Of a stretch of DNA of 64,000 bases, positions 47,342-60,003 are shown one piece after another. The notes below the pieces were generated by a model, which worked only from the letters and a program-made list of their open reading frames with translations, ran no database searches and was not told the origin of the DNA. Made by a program: the position numbers and the translations under genes. Source of the DNA: Xestospongia muta (lineage: Eukaryota; Porifera; Demospongiae; Haplosclerida; Petrosiidae); the NCBI GenBank assembly GCA_963693285.1, contig OY848921.1, positions 5,442,997-5,506,996 of the forward strand, read 5' to 3'. Numbering within the stretch: the first letter of the stretch is position 1; every line of letters begins with the position of its first letter.

Positions 47342-48960
47342 ATCAGCTACAGAGAACACTGCTCTCAAAATGCACAGTCAGCACTGCTGGTTTGATAATA
47401 CTACCAGTGGCTAATCCAGAAATTCCCAAGGGGGGGGGGGGATGGAATTAAAGTAAAACTCTGAAACTCCATGAGAAAAAGTTACATGTAGCACTACACA
47501 TTTGATCATGCACTGCAGCAGTCAAGTTTACTGTTAACTTCAAACATGATCATGTATTTACACTTGAGTTGACAATGACTTATGAAAATTTAACTGCATG
47601 CATGTCTGCTTGATTATTGGAAGACTTCAGTATACTTCAGGTTACCTCATGTGTTTGTGCAGCTGTGACTAAGTGTCCTCAGTTCATGTCATTGTGTCAT
47701 GGGAAAGTGGAAAAAGAAAAGCAGCAATGGTACTAAAGACATCAGGTCTTTATTTACCAGTCAAGCTCAACATCAGTACAAGGTGTAATAATAATAGTTA
47801 TGAATTGATTATTATAGTCAATGGTCTTCACAGGCCCATGATTCAGAGTTGCACTTATCTCAGTACTGGGATTCTGAGTCTCACAGTTATGCAAATGGAC
47901 TTTGACACACTTTCTGTTAATTTGAGCACGTAGTTGTCTTCTTGATTGCAAAAGAACTTTTGGAACCAATTCGTCCAATTACTGAATGCCTTCAAGGAAG
48001 ACTACAGGAAGTTTACTTTGCCTTTAAAAAGGTTGATGAAGTAAAAGAGGCCTACAAAAGAATGAGGGAAGATGTATCTACTCAGCACAATTCTGTCTAC
48101 TTTAAAGCTCTCAAGTTGGCAGATGACATAGGAAGTAATGACGACATGCCACACTTACTGAAGGGAAGACAAACAATGAGATCAAATCCTGATGTTACAT
48201 CTCCAAAGGATTACTGGAAAGTAACAGTTACAATTCCCTTCCTTGACTCAATTGTTTACGAGTTAGAGTGTAGGTTTGCACCAGAAAAATGGGCACATTA
48301 TGAGCTTTGCTCCTTAATTCCTGAAATCAGGATGAAAGTGATATTAGTAACACAGCTGATCTCCTAGCTTGAAAATGGACCCATCTGATGCCATCACCAA
48401 ATAACTTTGAAAGTGAACTTAGATGATGGAAAGTACACTGTGAAAGTATCAAAGAACCAAGATCAGTAAGAGTCTACTTAAATTAGATGCTGATTCCATT
48501 TTTATCCAAATGTCAGCGAGCTATTATGTATCCTGGCAGTTCTTCCAATAGGTAATACAGAAGCAGAAAGATCATTTTCGTGTTTAAGACAGATTCACAC
48601 ATGGTTGCGAATAACAATGACTTCTGACAGACTTGGCAATTTAGGTGTAATAGGGATGCAAGGATTTAATTATGAAATAAGTATAGAAAAATGTTGTGAA
48701 CAATTTAAATTAAGAAACCCTAGAAAAATGACTTGTGATTCACTTCTTTTAAATTGATTAATTATTGGGTTTATTAAAATTATTTATATTAAGTAATTCA
48801 TGAGAAAGGGGGGTGGAAATCCACCCTTACCACCGCCCCCTGGATCAGCCCTTGACTACTAAGTCTACTCTTTTATAACGAAGAAGCACGCAGGAAAATA
48901 CCAGGTTTTTATGTCAGATTTTGCGCATGAGCATAACTTTAATTAATTAACTTTTCATTA
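47342..48960 (-). promoter_or_regulatory. Orphan R2 leader-exon block split by a hAT element
   Basis: The leader-like block with its GTAAGT donor starts at 47342, is interrupted at 47404/47405, and resumes at 48855 (GTCTACTCTTTTATAACGAA) through to the GC-rich element TTGCGCATGAGC near 48925. The receptor gene it would have served is missing except for the scrap at 46.1-46.5 kb. Confidence 0.5.
47405..48854 (+). mobile_element. hAT element, internally deleted and decayed
   Basis: Ends: left CAGTGGCTAATCCAG, right (reverse complement) CAAGGGCTGATCCAG, with a G-run just inside the left end and a C-rich stretch inside the right. The element is flanked by ACTAC on both sides (47400-47404, 48855-48859). 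Inside, an open frame 47942-48367 resembles the middle of ZMYM1-like hAT transposases (TIPFLDSIVYELECRF, equivalent to TIPFLDHMLTQLDERF in the 31-34 kb copy). Near 48540-48650 the C-terminal dimerisation motif I-G-N-T-E-A-E-R-S-F-S-C-L-R is legible. N-terminal parts are missing and the frame is interrupted. Confidence 0.8.
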
Positions 48961-49795
48961 TTGATGGTCGCATCCTTTCTATACCTCTCTCACTCTCCTT
49001 TATATATTTTTGTTGAGCTATAAGAGGAAATGGTTTAGATCTAGTGGAGGAGATGAGCCAAACATATAAATGACTATTTAATCACTATTGTGCCAAATCT
49101 AAGTCAGGTTTGCACAATTTTCAGATAAACATTAAAATAAAGTAATGCACCAAAACTACAGTGCCATTGTTATGTCAAGTACAGATGGATTAGATCCTTT
49201 ATTTTGTTATTTAAACAAAGATATTGGTGATTGGTATTGATCTGTATTTTTGTTTCATCATGTAATGTATTTTATTTCAATTATCATGACAAATCATTTC
49301 TGTTTCTTTATATCAGTCATTAATATCTGATTTACTAGATTGTTATAATTATCATGATCATAAACTAGAAGATAGTTTATATTTATTATGTTAAATCATA
49401 TTGTTACTCATCCTTTCAGCAATTGGTTTTAATAACTAGATTACCTTATTATTTTGATATTAAATTACCTAAACTATTCATAGTAACAAACACTCAAGAT
49501 TGTAGTTGTAACAACTTAACCCTTATAGTTACAGTTACTGAAGAGTCTCATGTGCATGTAGGTTGAAGAAGTCAATTGTATTGTAGTTGATTTAACTATT
49601 GGAGGTATACAAATATTCTATAATCATGTGAAATTTGAAATTTGAAATTTGTTGGCTAAACAAAGCAGAACTTATCACAGCATGTGAAGCAACACCGGAG
49701 AGCAGTTAAAAATGTATATGACTCCACGTGTACCAGTGTTCTAAGGAGTAATACAGATTAGTCATAAAATACAATGAAAAACTCATGTTCCTTCC
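48961..49795. other. Spacer, nothing recognised
   Basis: AT-rich, no gene or repeat that I can support beyond short R1/R2 text at the left edge. Confidence 0.4.
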
Positions 49796-49832
49796 CAACC
49801 ACCATCACCTCTGGAAGAAATGCATACTGAAG

Positions 49833-50075
49833 TCACAGCACTTTCATGGCCAATATCACTCCATCAGCCATGAGTAAAACCTCTCTCTCAAGCTCCAGTC
49901 TATTTTGTATATCAAAGCAGCCCAACCATGCATGTGATGTGTGCATATCATGTACACTATCCATCCACAGGACATCAACATACCTTCCCAGTAGTCTGTC
50001 TTTTTTCTTTGGTGGCTGTCTGTAAACACTGGAATGGACTGACCTTATTACTGTGCAAATAGCATCCATGTCCAC
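49833..50075 (-). CDS. Uncertain 80-codon frame, possible exon or element remnant
   Basis: Starts M-D-M-D-A-I-C-T-V and contains QPPKKKDRLLGRYVDVLWMD and HAWLGCFDIQNRLELEREVL. Composition is protein-like and unlike the surrounding AT-rich spacer. It lies at the left edge of a block (50085-50420) duplicated at 61265-61590, and there is no counterpart of the frame itself at 61 kb. No splice sites are compelling. Function unknown. Confidence 0.25.
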   Translation of the reverse strand: MDMDAICTVIRSVHSSVYRQPPKKKDRLLGRYVDVLWMDSVHDMHTSHAWLGCFDIQNRLELEREVLLMADGVILAMKVL

Positions 50076-50084
50076 TTCCTACCC

Positions 50085-50679
50085 ACTCAATTAAAATTAA
50101 CTTATTGACAACAACTTAAAGAAATCTTTTCTTTGTTGGCAAAAAAATTTCATTTCTTTTGGAGTCAAACCTATACAATCAATTTATTAATGCAATATAT
50201 AGTACTGTAAGTAACCTAAAAATTATTGCTGTAGTCCTGGTAATATTTTTTTATAAAATTGTATTATACGCTATATCCTTAACTTATATATAATAAGAAA
50301 TACATGCATGTTTATCACTTTCATGAGTATATACTATCAATTAACCTAGACTGCCAAATCTTTCAGCCTAATAATTCAATATAAAGGGTCTTAACAGATT
50401 ACAAACCTGTGGAGGGATTTGTTTGTCATACGCATTTTCATTATGCCATTTGACCAGCTAATATCCTTCTCTACTTAGTAGCATCAGTAATGTATATTGA
50501 GCACAAAGAAATATAGGAGTCTAGTTCAAGTTAAGATTAAATATGTGTCAATTATTGAGAACAAAAACAATTGATGATATTGCTGTTACTATTTTTAGTA
50601 ACACTACTTTGACATTTAATAAAATGAAATTTCAGCCACATTGTATTACACCATAACTGTTAATTGCAAATAAAATATG
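50085..50679. repeat. Duplicated 3'-flank segments
   Basis: 50085-50420 matches 61265-61590. 50460-50670 matches 51870-52090, so the 3' flank of gene 4 is present twice, separated by the microsatellite block and about 800 bp of spacer. Confidence 0.6.
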
Positions 50680-50761
<82 letters not shown>

Positions 50762-51000
50762 ATATGTATGTTGTATGTATGTATGTATGTATGTATGTAT
50801 GTATGTATGCATATTTGTATGTTGTATGTATATATGTATGTATGTATGTATGTATGTTGTATGTATGTATGTTGTATGTATGTATGTATGCATATATGTA
50901 TGTTGTATGTATGTATGTATGCATGTATGTATGTATGTATGTATGAATATATGTATGCATGTATGCATGTATGCATGTATATATGTTTGTATGTATGTTT
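50680..51000. repeat. (TA)n/(TATG)n microsatellite block
   Basis: A TA run (50680-50737) is followed by some 250 bp of GTAT repeats with periodic TTG and CAT variants. Six overlapping ORFs on both strands are products of the repeat (poly Tyr-Val-Cys-Met or Thr-His-Ile) and are not genes. Confidence 0.95.
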
Positions 51001-52149
51001 ATATTTATAATATTTACTTTAGGTCAGTCAGCAGTTTTTTTACATCTGCTCATTGCTGGTATTTATAGTCAATCATGTACTAAATAAGCAAACAAAATGT
51101 TAGACAAATCTCTGTAAAGTTTCATTACTTCTAATTCTAATAACTTTTGGACACATATTTGGTTGACTTCAAATAACTCCCTAAATGTATTGTACACAGT
51201 ACTGAAATAACTAACTGATATGACCTAATCACATGTTTTGCTATTGAAATAGTTAGTAGGATAATTACCAGTGCTAAAACAGAGTTAGGGCTCTAATTAC
51301 AGGCTTAGGTAACAAATAATTAGCTTGTCTTGGAGATAAGTTTAAATTCTGAAAATCTAAAGAACTACGATCGAATTAATGTTAATAACTAATATGGCTT
51401 CTTTACCACAACCTCAATTTTGTATTTTAGCTATCTAACTTATTATTAAAGTAAGTGTACTAATAAGGCTGCAGTAACTGTTTTTTCTACATTCAATCAT
51501 AGGATATAGTTAGACCAAGTGCAAAAGACCGACCTCATTCTTTACAATCTAAGGTTAAGATGAATATAATACATTAACATAGGTAATGTTGTATTTGTGG
51601 AGAAAACAGCATGAATAATTACTGCTTATACTTTGTCTCTCCCTCCCTTTTCTTAATAGATTATAATATAGCATTCACAATGTTGCTTTTGAGACAGAGA
51701 CATTTCCACCTGTAATGGATTTTGTGATGACTTTTGTAAAAATTATTTCTCGAGATTTATAGTTACCATAGCAACAGGGACTTTACTCTTCCTTAAAATG
51801 TTAAATATTGATGTCCAGATGGTAGTTGGAATGTTGGTTTATCATATGCATTTTTATTATGTCTTGTGACCAACTAATATCTTCCTCTACTTAGTAGCAT
51901 CAGTAATGAATATTTAGCATAAAGAAATATGAGAGTCTAGTTCAAGTTAAGATTAAATATGTGTCAACTATTGAGAACAAAAATGATTTTATTGAATGAT
52001 ATTGCTGTTACTATTTTTACACTATTTGACATTTAATAAAATGAAAGTTCAGTCAAACTATATTACACCATAACTATTAATTACAATATGCAGTGTTCCT
52101 TTTCCCAATTTCTAGAAATTATAATAACATTAGGAGTTTTTTTAGTCAA
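51001..52149. other. 3' flank of gene 4
   Basis: No gene. From about 51860 the sequence is the receptor-family 3' flank shared with the other copies. Confidence 0.5.
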
Positions 52150-52433
52150 CTAACCATCATTTGAAGAATCTGATGAAAGTTCTTGTGTTTGTGTAGTCAT
52201 TCTTTTGTCATAATTATGATTGTTTTCTATTTCAAAATGCTTTGTCTCTGTGATTCCATGTTTACTATAGTAATATGTACTGTTATGCATCAGTGCATTT
52301 GACTGGTTTACCTTGTTTTCTTAAGTGGTGGAACAGGAGAAATTAGTTGCTTTTGGGCATTCTTCATTGTACTATGAATATATACATACATACATACATA
52401 CATAAATACATACATACATATATACATATACAT

Positions 52434-52486
<53 letters not shown>

Positions 52487-55400
52487 TTATATATATGCTT
52501 GTATGTATATAGGTATGTCATAATTTTTAGGTATAATCTGAGAATTTATTAAATTGCCTTGTTTTTGTAATAGTAGGAGAATCAATAACATCACTAGCTG
52601 TACTTGTACTGTTGCTTTCTTGCGCTTTCCTTTGACCTAATTTTGTAGATACTGGTATCCTAAAATTAAAATTAATTATATATATAGAACCTATTAGTAA
52701 TTAATATTACTCATAACATTGAGGAACATATATCACTTCATTCTTCATATCATCTATCTTTTCATATGCTGTATCTTGTAGATCATTTATATTTCTTTTA
52801 AAAAGGTACACAGAAAATTACTCATATTAGATGAAATATGATACATACATTTTTCTGGAATTATCAGTTTCTGCATTGTTAGTCAGGTACTCATAATGGT
52901 CTTCAGTATCTACAACACTAAAAAGTCAATATATTGTAAAACATAAATGTGAGAATTTCTAAATACCTATTTGAAGAAATACCATCATTATCATGATCAT
53001 GTATAAAGTACAGCTCATTATCAAGTTGTCTTTCTGTTGCCAAATAGTAAATATCTTCATTATTATCTTCTCTTTCTTGCTTTTGGTGTATTCTACATAT
53101 AATAATTGTAATAATATCATTATTATTTGATAGTACAAATACAACAAACCTTGCTTTTAAATTGTTGTTTCTTTTTGATTTGAACTTCTTGAAAATACAA
53201 GCTAATATTATTATACAGCAAACAAAAAGAAACAATAACAAACCACCAGCAGAACCAATTGCACTGAATAGAATTACGTTTTTTTTTGTATTAGTTTCAT
53301 CATTTGATGTTTTATTTGGACTACCACTAGCAAGTACTTGAGTTGTGTCATTTGACAGAAAATAAACTGATGTCACTGTTAACACCTGTCCATCAACTAT
53401 TATTTCTGAAGTATGTGCTATCCAATTTTGTAATATGGTCAATAGTTGTGATGTTGTGAAATTAGATATAGCAGATAGTCTTGCTCTCATTTGTATTGTA
53501 TGCTGACTGTCACATTGTAAAATGTTATCTGATATATAGTCTGAAGTTATTGAACAATAACAGACTTTATTCAAAACTCTAATTATAACTTGAGTAATCT
53601 CAGTGAGTTTACTTTCAGTTTTATTTAGCTATTATAACAAGAAATTGTTTTATAATATTTGTCATTGTTATATAACTTACTATCCACAGATAACAGTTAT
53701 CCAATCCATTGATATACATAACAATCATTTTGTTGTCATATACTTTAAACTATGATGTGAAAATTGTTATCATATTTAAAACTAAACTAACCAGGAATTA
53801 GTATATTTTTAGATTCCAAACCATGTCCTTCTTTAGTTTGTGCTGACACTGACAAACAATATTTTGAGAGTGGATCCAGATTTCCTACTTTAATTGAAGT
53901 ATTAAGAGTATGTATTAGTAATTTGTTCATGTCAACCACATCACAATGATATATTGATTTGGTCAGATTAAAGGAATATCCTGTCACAATTCCTCTCCCC
54001 TCTTCTAGTGTTAGTGGCTTTATTTTGATAACAATTTCAGTTAGAGAAACTCTCTGTGCTAGTTCAATGTTTGGAGCCACTCTGGGAACTATAGAAAGCA
54101 TACTTTTTGTAAATTTGCTATAAGGTTATACCTGTCTCCTGAGTAAAAAATACTTCATGTAAACCTTTCCCTGTACCAGCAATAGTAACTGCATAAACAT
54201 TAACTTCATATGGAATGTAAGGATCTAAATAATTTATTTATTATTCATAACAAATACAGTTCAATTTGTAACTAACACAAATTTTTTATTGAATGATGTA
54301 AAAATTTGGTAGGTTTAACTGAGACAGAATAATTAAATATTTCATGTACAATCAATTGCAAACTCCTAATATTGATGTCATAGTGTAAAATAATTCCATT
54401 TGTTAGTAATGGTGGCTTCCATGAAATGTTGACTGATGTATTTGAAAGTACAGTGACAGTCAATTGTTGTATAGTGCCTGGTTCTAATTGATTATAGAAG
54501 ATTGTAATGACATGATATTTGGAGAATTGGTTTATTCATCTATGTTTGTAACATTTATCAATCTAACCTGTCTGTTCAGTTGTATTATAGAAATAGTCTG
54601 ACTGAGGTCCTTCTCCTCCACCTGTTGTAGCTGAGATACTTAGACCTACTTGTTGATGTGGTGACAATCCATTCAGCAGATATACTATGAATTGACTGTC
54701 TACGGTTCTAGTAGATATCTCACTACCATTAGTATAGTTGATGTACAGAGTATAGTGAGTAATGATACCATTTGGTATTAATGGAGACTCCCATTGAATT
54801 AAAAGAGAGAAACCATCAATTACAACAACTGAAATGTTAAATGGAGAGTCATCCGGAGCTAAATGATAAGGTTTTGGATTAAATGACTATGCATACTTTT
54901 AGTTGCTCACTTACCATCTTCTAACGTGGTAAAAATGATGCACTGACTTCTTCCTATTCCGTTAGTTATCCATTGAGGTGTGACACAGCAAATATATGAA
55001 GTAAATGGTTTTAAATATTTTATAGAGACCTTCAATTTTTGAGTGGTTTTTGATGTTATTACAGTGTTAGTATTTGATATATTACACATCACTATGTAAC
55101 CATCGAAACTTCCATATTGCATGTATTGAAATGGAAGATTCCATGTTATTATGCACAATGTGCTAGAAAGGCCTGAAACAGTCATATTTTGAATAGGTCC
55201 TGTGAGAAAGATGATTTATATTGGCAAAAATATTTAAAGTTAACACAATTAATGTACTGCAACTTGATTATAATAAAATCATTGATATTTTAAGTAAATC
55301 ACATGTGACATAAAATGTTTATTAAATATATCTACAATACCTAAGCAATGAATTCCATTTGTAGCAAGCACAGTTGATGTATCACAGGAACAGAAGTATG

Positions 55401-56526
55401 ACCCATTAGTATTAGTACAGTAATGGTGACATATGTTTTCTGAACACTCATTGATATCTAATGTAATTTAAACAATAAATATAACCATAAAATACTAAAC
55501 TAATATATTATTACCTGATAAACAGTTATAACCATCCCATCCACTAACACAAGTACAATTGTTTGGTGCAGTACATTCTTTGTTAATACCACAAACAGGA
55601 TTACAAATAGCTAATAAGATAAAATAACAATAGTACTATATGTAGGTAATCTAATATACCAGTTAGACAATCACTAGTAGTCCATCCAGTCATACAAGTA
55701 CAAGTGTTTGGAGCTGTACATTCCATATTAGTGTCACATTGAGTATCACATATTGCTTTATTGAGATAAAACAGTATAATAAGTTCAAATAAATATATTC
55801 ATACGTGTTAAGCAGTTACTGTTTGTCCATCCAGTGATGCATGTACAAGTGTCAGGAGCTGTACATTGTTTGTTAGTACCACATGGTGAACTACAAATTG
55901 CTATTTAGTGAAAACAATATAATAATGTATTGAACAAATATAACCATACGTTGACAGTTTGGAAGAGGACCATAACCTGAGCAACACTGTAGTTGTTGAC
56001 TATAAGTTAAATTGTATTTTGTCAGAGTACGAGTTCTATATTATAATATAAATTTGTATTTGGTATGTTTCTATTGTTTGTATGTATTTATTATGAAAAA
56101 TATCTATAACCATAACATTACTTGTAGCCTTTAATGAAATTTATATTATCAGCATTACTGTCAAATATATTTTTAAATCTTCATGATGATCAAATCTTGA
56201 CTTAACATAAAGATTTTATTTTAAAGTGTGTTATATTTTGTATTATTATAAGCAAATTATGATTATAATTACATAATAAATATTTAATAAAGATATTATA
56301 CTCACCCATCTCGACAACGGCTCCAACCAAACAAGCCACATTTGGTGTAAGTAGCACGATATCCAACATATGTTCTTACAGAAGACACAGATACATATTG
56401 TGAACAAGATGATACAGCATGACAACTGTATATGATAAGACAAATTATAATAATACAGTGTCACAATAAAGCTTACCTATTACTCAAAACTGCATAACAA
56501 AACAAAACAATCAAGAGCTTCCCCAT
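52150..56526 (-). CDS. Receptor gene 4: EMI-EGF-FN3 single-pass membrane protein
   Basis: The most complete member; all exons join in frame. Signal exon 56477-56526 (MGKLLIVLF). EMI: 56306-56425 and 55950-56035 (T-K-C-G-L-F-G-W, then C-C-S-G-Y-G-P). Three six-cysteine EGF exons of 96 bp each: 55805-55900, 55660-55755 and 55515-55610. Ca-binding EGF: 55341-55457 (D-I-N-E-C). FN3: 54915-55199, 54568-54858, 54277-54483 plus 54132-54224, and 53792-54088. Membrane-proximal domain: 53681-53742 and 53150-53628, with the helix at about residues 750-778 ([12 protein letters not shown] start) and a K-K-F-K-S-K-R stop-transfer. Tail: 52967-53092, 52849-52917, then either 52707-52794 (Y-E-K-I, stop; about 885 residues) or, skipping it, 52558-52659 (GC donor), 52312-52371 and 52150-52264 (about 948 residues, ending S-S-D-S-S-N-D-G). 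It has no full 117-bp module, only the mini-module and terminal exon. Function unknown. Confidence 0.85.
52375..52500. repeat. (TACA)n/(TA)n microsatellite in gene 4 intron
   Basis: TACATA repeats followed by TA and CA runs, in the intron after the GC donor, the same intron that carries repeats in genes 2, 3 and 5. Confidence 0.9.
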
Positions 56527-57774
56527 TTTAGAGTTTCAACACTAACTGCAATTTAATGTTCTTTAAAAACAGGTGTTTGTATTTCTAAAAAAAAATCATA
56601 AATGATGTCATAAAGTTTTTAAAAAATTCTTATTTTTATGATTTTTTAAACTGCAGAACACTACCTCACCACAGCATTCATAGTGATGTTAGTTGTTACA
56701 TGATAAATTACTAATAAATGCTTACAATAAAATAGGCAACTGGATTGTATGAAGACTTCTATACTTTATGCCCCCCATGCAGATGTTAGATGATGTTAAA
56801 ACTATAGGCATGGTAAATGTCAGGCTAATTATAATAGCTATGTCAGTGAGAGTCAAAGTGTAGTGGCAGTTTTGTAGACTTTTTTTACTAACTTGCATAG
56901 ATTGTAGACTTAGTGTAGCTTTTGTGACACTTTCTAGCTATAGCAGTAGTCTCACAACAGCAACTGCTTTTTTATGATGTATCTATTTACCACTACAACT
57001 TGTGGCAAAGGAGACTGTCATAGTCAGTAAAAATGGAATTAAATTCAAAACAAAACATTTTAACACAAATTCTTAAAGTCATTTTGTACATAATTGTAAT
57101 TTGTACTCTGAATTGTTTTATTGAAACAAAGACTTGTTCCATGTTCACTTGTACTTTTTTGAATGCTCTTTTTGTTTTTTCAAGTTTTCTTTTCTGTTGA
57201 CAAGCTTATATCTATAATAACTTGCTTGTATTTAACTATTGACATTTTTCTGTTAAGTTTTGTAGCTGCATGCACCCACTGTTGTTGCCAAGTTAGACCA
57301 TTTCAAAGTGCATTGTCAGCTAACAGACACACAGACATACATACAAACCAAAGTACTTTAACCCTGCCCACACATTGAGCAACAATGCCTAGGATTAATA
57401 CATGGTTGAAACACCTAACATGCTGATGTAAGGGTATTAAAAACTATATAAGCTATAATATATAAACACCAACTTCAAATTATATCATACACTTTAAATC
57501 TCAGAGAGGAAAAGGGAAAGACAGGGAGAGACATGTTTTCATTTTTAGATATGGCATTAAAGTTTTACATGAAATTAATTTACAAAATGAAGGTCACTTT
57601 TGTCAGTTAATAAATAATTTGCAGATCCTTCATATATTCCTGTTAAAATTGATTGGCCATGTTACCAATTCATTATTATAATGTCTACTATGACATCAGT
57701 ATTTTAGAATACTGGGAACCAGTACTACAGTGCTAGTAGCTATTGTACATGCGGGAAATATAGATTAATTATAT
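56527..57774. other. Upstream spacer of gene 4
   Basis: An acceptor (AAATTGCAG then TTAGTGTTGAAACTCT) precedes the ATG as in genes 1 and 2. About 56640-56790 resembles the upstream flank of gene 3 (42880-42990). The remainder holds no gene that I can support; the ORF at 57163-57378 has no domain. Confidence 0.45.
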
Positions 57775-57775
57775 A

Positions 57776-57966
57776 TATTTGACCTGAATTGGGACCACTT
57801 TTGATGAAATGGCAGTTACATATGAAAGATTCACTTTAAAAATTAAAATGTATTAAATTTTAGTATTCACAGTTCTAATCATCATTTTAATCAACTTGAG
57901 ATATCATTTAATAAAAGATCTATTGGAAATAAGTTTATTGGTCTCTTTTGACAAATCAGGTCACAT
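57776..57966. mobile_element. Foldback element, TGACCTGATTTG family, copy 1
   Basis: The left end TTGACCTGAATTGGGACCAC and the reverse complement of the right end (TGTGACCTGATTTGTCAAAA) form imperfect inverted repeats of about 30 bp. No ORF. Related in its ends to the element at 60.0 kb. Confidence 0.55.
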
Positions 57967-59330
57967 AATGATACTCCTTAATATATTTTACAAATATTTA
58001 AAAGCATTTTCTAAAAATTGATGTAAATATATGACATTTCAATACAAGGAATGCAAACAAGATTAAAGAGAGCCAAGTGCATTATCCCTACATAATAGTA
58101 CAGGCATAAAATGCATTAATAATTAATAAAGTGATATAGATATAGTTGGTGAGTATCCTTGACTAAAGAGATAACAGAAATGTAGCCAAGAACTTGAAAT
58201 TGTTCCATAATGGAGTTCACATTAGGACAATAATGAGGTCCACCAGAATACAATAAGAAAAGTTGTAATCATATGTAATTTAATGCATTAATTGTATATA
58301 GGCTTACAATCATTGGCTTATTAGTCATATAATAACTATTCTGCATTGTTTTAAATTATCTAATTATTTATAAGAATTTGGTTTCTCTAAGAGAAGCTCT
58401 AGATAGTATATTGTTGAAATAAACATTTTTCGGTTGAAATAATCAAAAGAAGACATACAAATGTCCATACCTGTAGCTGAGTGAGTTACCTCATAAATTT
58501 CAACAACTAAAATACTTATAATTATCATGCTATTTGAACTAAAAAGCAGCAACAGAAAAAAGAGCAAATCCAATATTTGCCTAAATATGTCTATGAGACA
58601 TAAAAATCTTAACCTAACCTATAACTGTCATAATGAAAGCAAAATCATAGAGAGAATACTGCAAAGATTAGAGAGATTTTTTGGGTTTTGTGTGAGATAT
58701 TATTTGTTTTCTCCCAAAACATTTTAATAAAAATGTAGGACATCGTCACAAAGATACTACTTTTTAATGCTTGTTAACATTGTTTTCTTTTGTATAAAGT
58801 ACACTTATTTGTTTGTTTTGAGTATTTAGTTGATTGACCATGAGGGCAGTCAGTGCTGCCTGGCACCTGTATTAATTACACATTGGACTTCAAAAACACT
58901 CAATATAGCAGCAATGTGTCAAAAACTATTTCATTTGAAGTAAACAACTCTTAATATTTTCTTGAAATCAATATCGCAGGAATTTCAAGAGAGCTAGGTC
59001 AACACGTGTGACTTAAAATAGTCTTAAATTATTTGAAGCATTTGTATGAAATATTGTTATATAATAGCATTTACCTTACAAGTACATAGAAATATTTTGA
59101 ATTATAGGAATGATGGTGCATAAACATTTAAAACACCACAGTATATAAGGAATGGCATTACAATAATCCTTACTTAGAAACAACACAGTAAACTGTAACT
59201 AAACATGAATTGGGTTTATTGTCTTTGTATATTTTTTTATTAAATCTTTATATTTTATTATCATGAATCACTCTAGCTTGATGCTACCTTTAAATTTTGT
59301 GTAATTCATATTATAAATTGCCAGACTACA
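57967..59330. other. Spacer, nothing recognised
   Basis: AT-rich, no gene. The small ORFs at 58364-58573 and 58527-58727 overlap on opposite strands and show no domain. Confidence 0.4.
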
Positions 59331-59547
59331 CTGTAAAAATTGATTTGTTGATTTAACCAATGTTGTTATACAGGTTGCAGGTAGCAAACTAATATGATGT
59401 GAAAGTAGACAGAACACTTTTTTATTACTAATAAATATAATATTAGTAATAAAAACAGTGTTATGTTTACTTTCACATTGTATTTAGTTTGCTACATACA
59501 ACCTGTATAACAATATATTAGTTAAATCAACAAATCAATTTTTACAG
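59331..59547. mobile_element. Long palindromic foldback element (MITE-like)
   Basis: Two arms of about 100 bp are reverse complements with few mismatches, meeting around 59440 with almost no loop. Both ends read CTGTAAAAATTGATTTGTTG. TACACTG occurs on both sides just outside (about 59327-59333 and 59552-59558), a possible 7-bp target duplication; a 2-bp TA duplication is an alternative. No ORF. It is inserted in spacer repeat R1. Confidence 0.8.
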
Positions 59548-60003
59548 TTTATACACTGAGTGCACAAACGTTCAATCAACTAAACCAATTCTACACTATT
59601 AACTAAATAAACTTAACAGATATATTTATTTTAACAAAGAACAAACATTGAAAAGATTAAGTCAGTGTAAACATCTATTATGATATCTAAGCCATTAAAC
59701 TATTTTAAGCACTTCATTTAAAAAGGATTAATCAAAATATTTAAAACAAACAAGTAGAGCTAACTGGTTATTATATTTTGTTAGAATTTATGTAGGAATA
59801 TTTAACTGCCATATTCGCTATGTATCCCAACTTTTACATCATAAAATAGTTTTACTTACATGTTAAATTCACTACAAGAAAGGATTGATCTAAACAATCA
59901 GTGTAAGGTCATATAAAATGGGTAAAATACACTCTAAAATAGTAAACATGTCACTACTTCTAATTAATAAAATGTACTCATTGACTATACTCAATGAATA
60001 ATT
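59548..60003. repeat. Spacer repeat R1, copy upstream of gene 4
   Basis: 59560-59730 continues R1 (GAGTGCACAAACGTTCAATC, AACAAACATTGAAA). The remainder shows nothing that I can support. Confidence 0.5.

Noticed and set aside
50632..51068. Six overlapping 88-134 residue ORFs on both strands
   Set aside because: They are translations of TA and TATG repeats (poly Tyr-Met-Tyr-Val-Cys or Ile-His-Thr) open in every frame because the repeat lacks stops.
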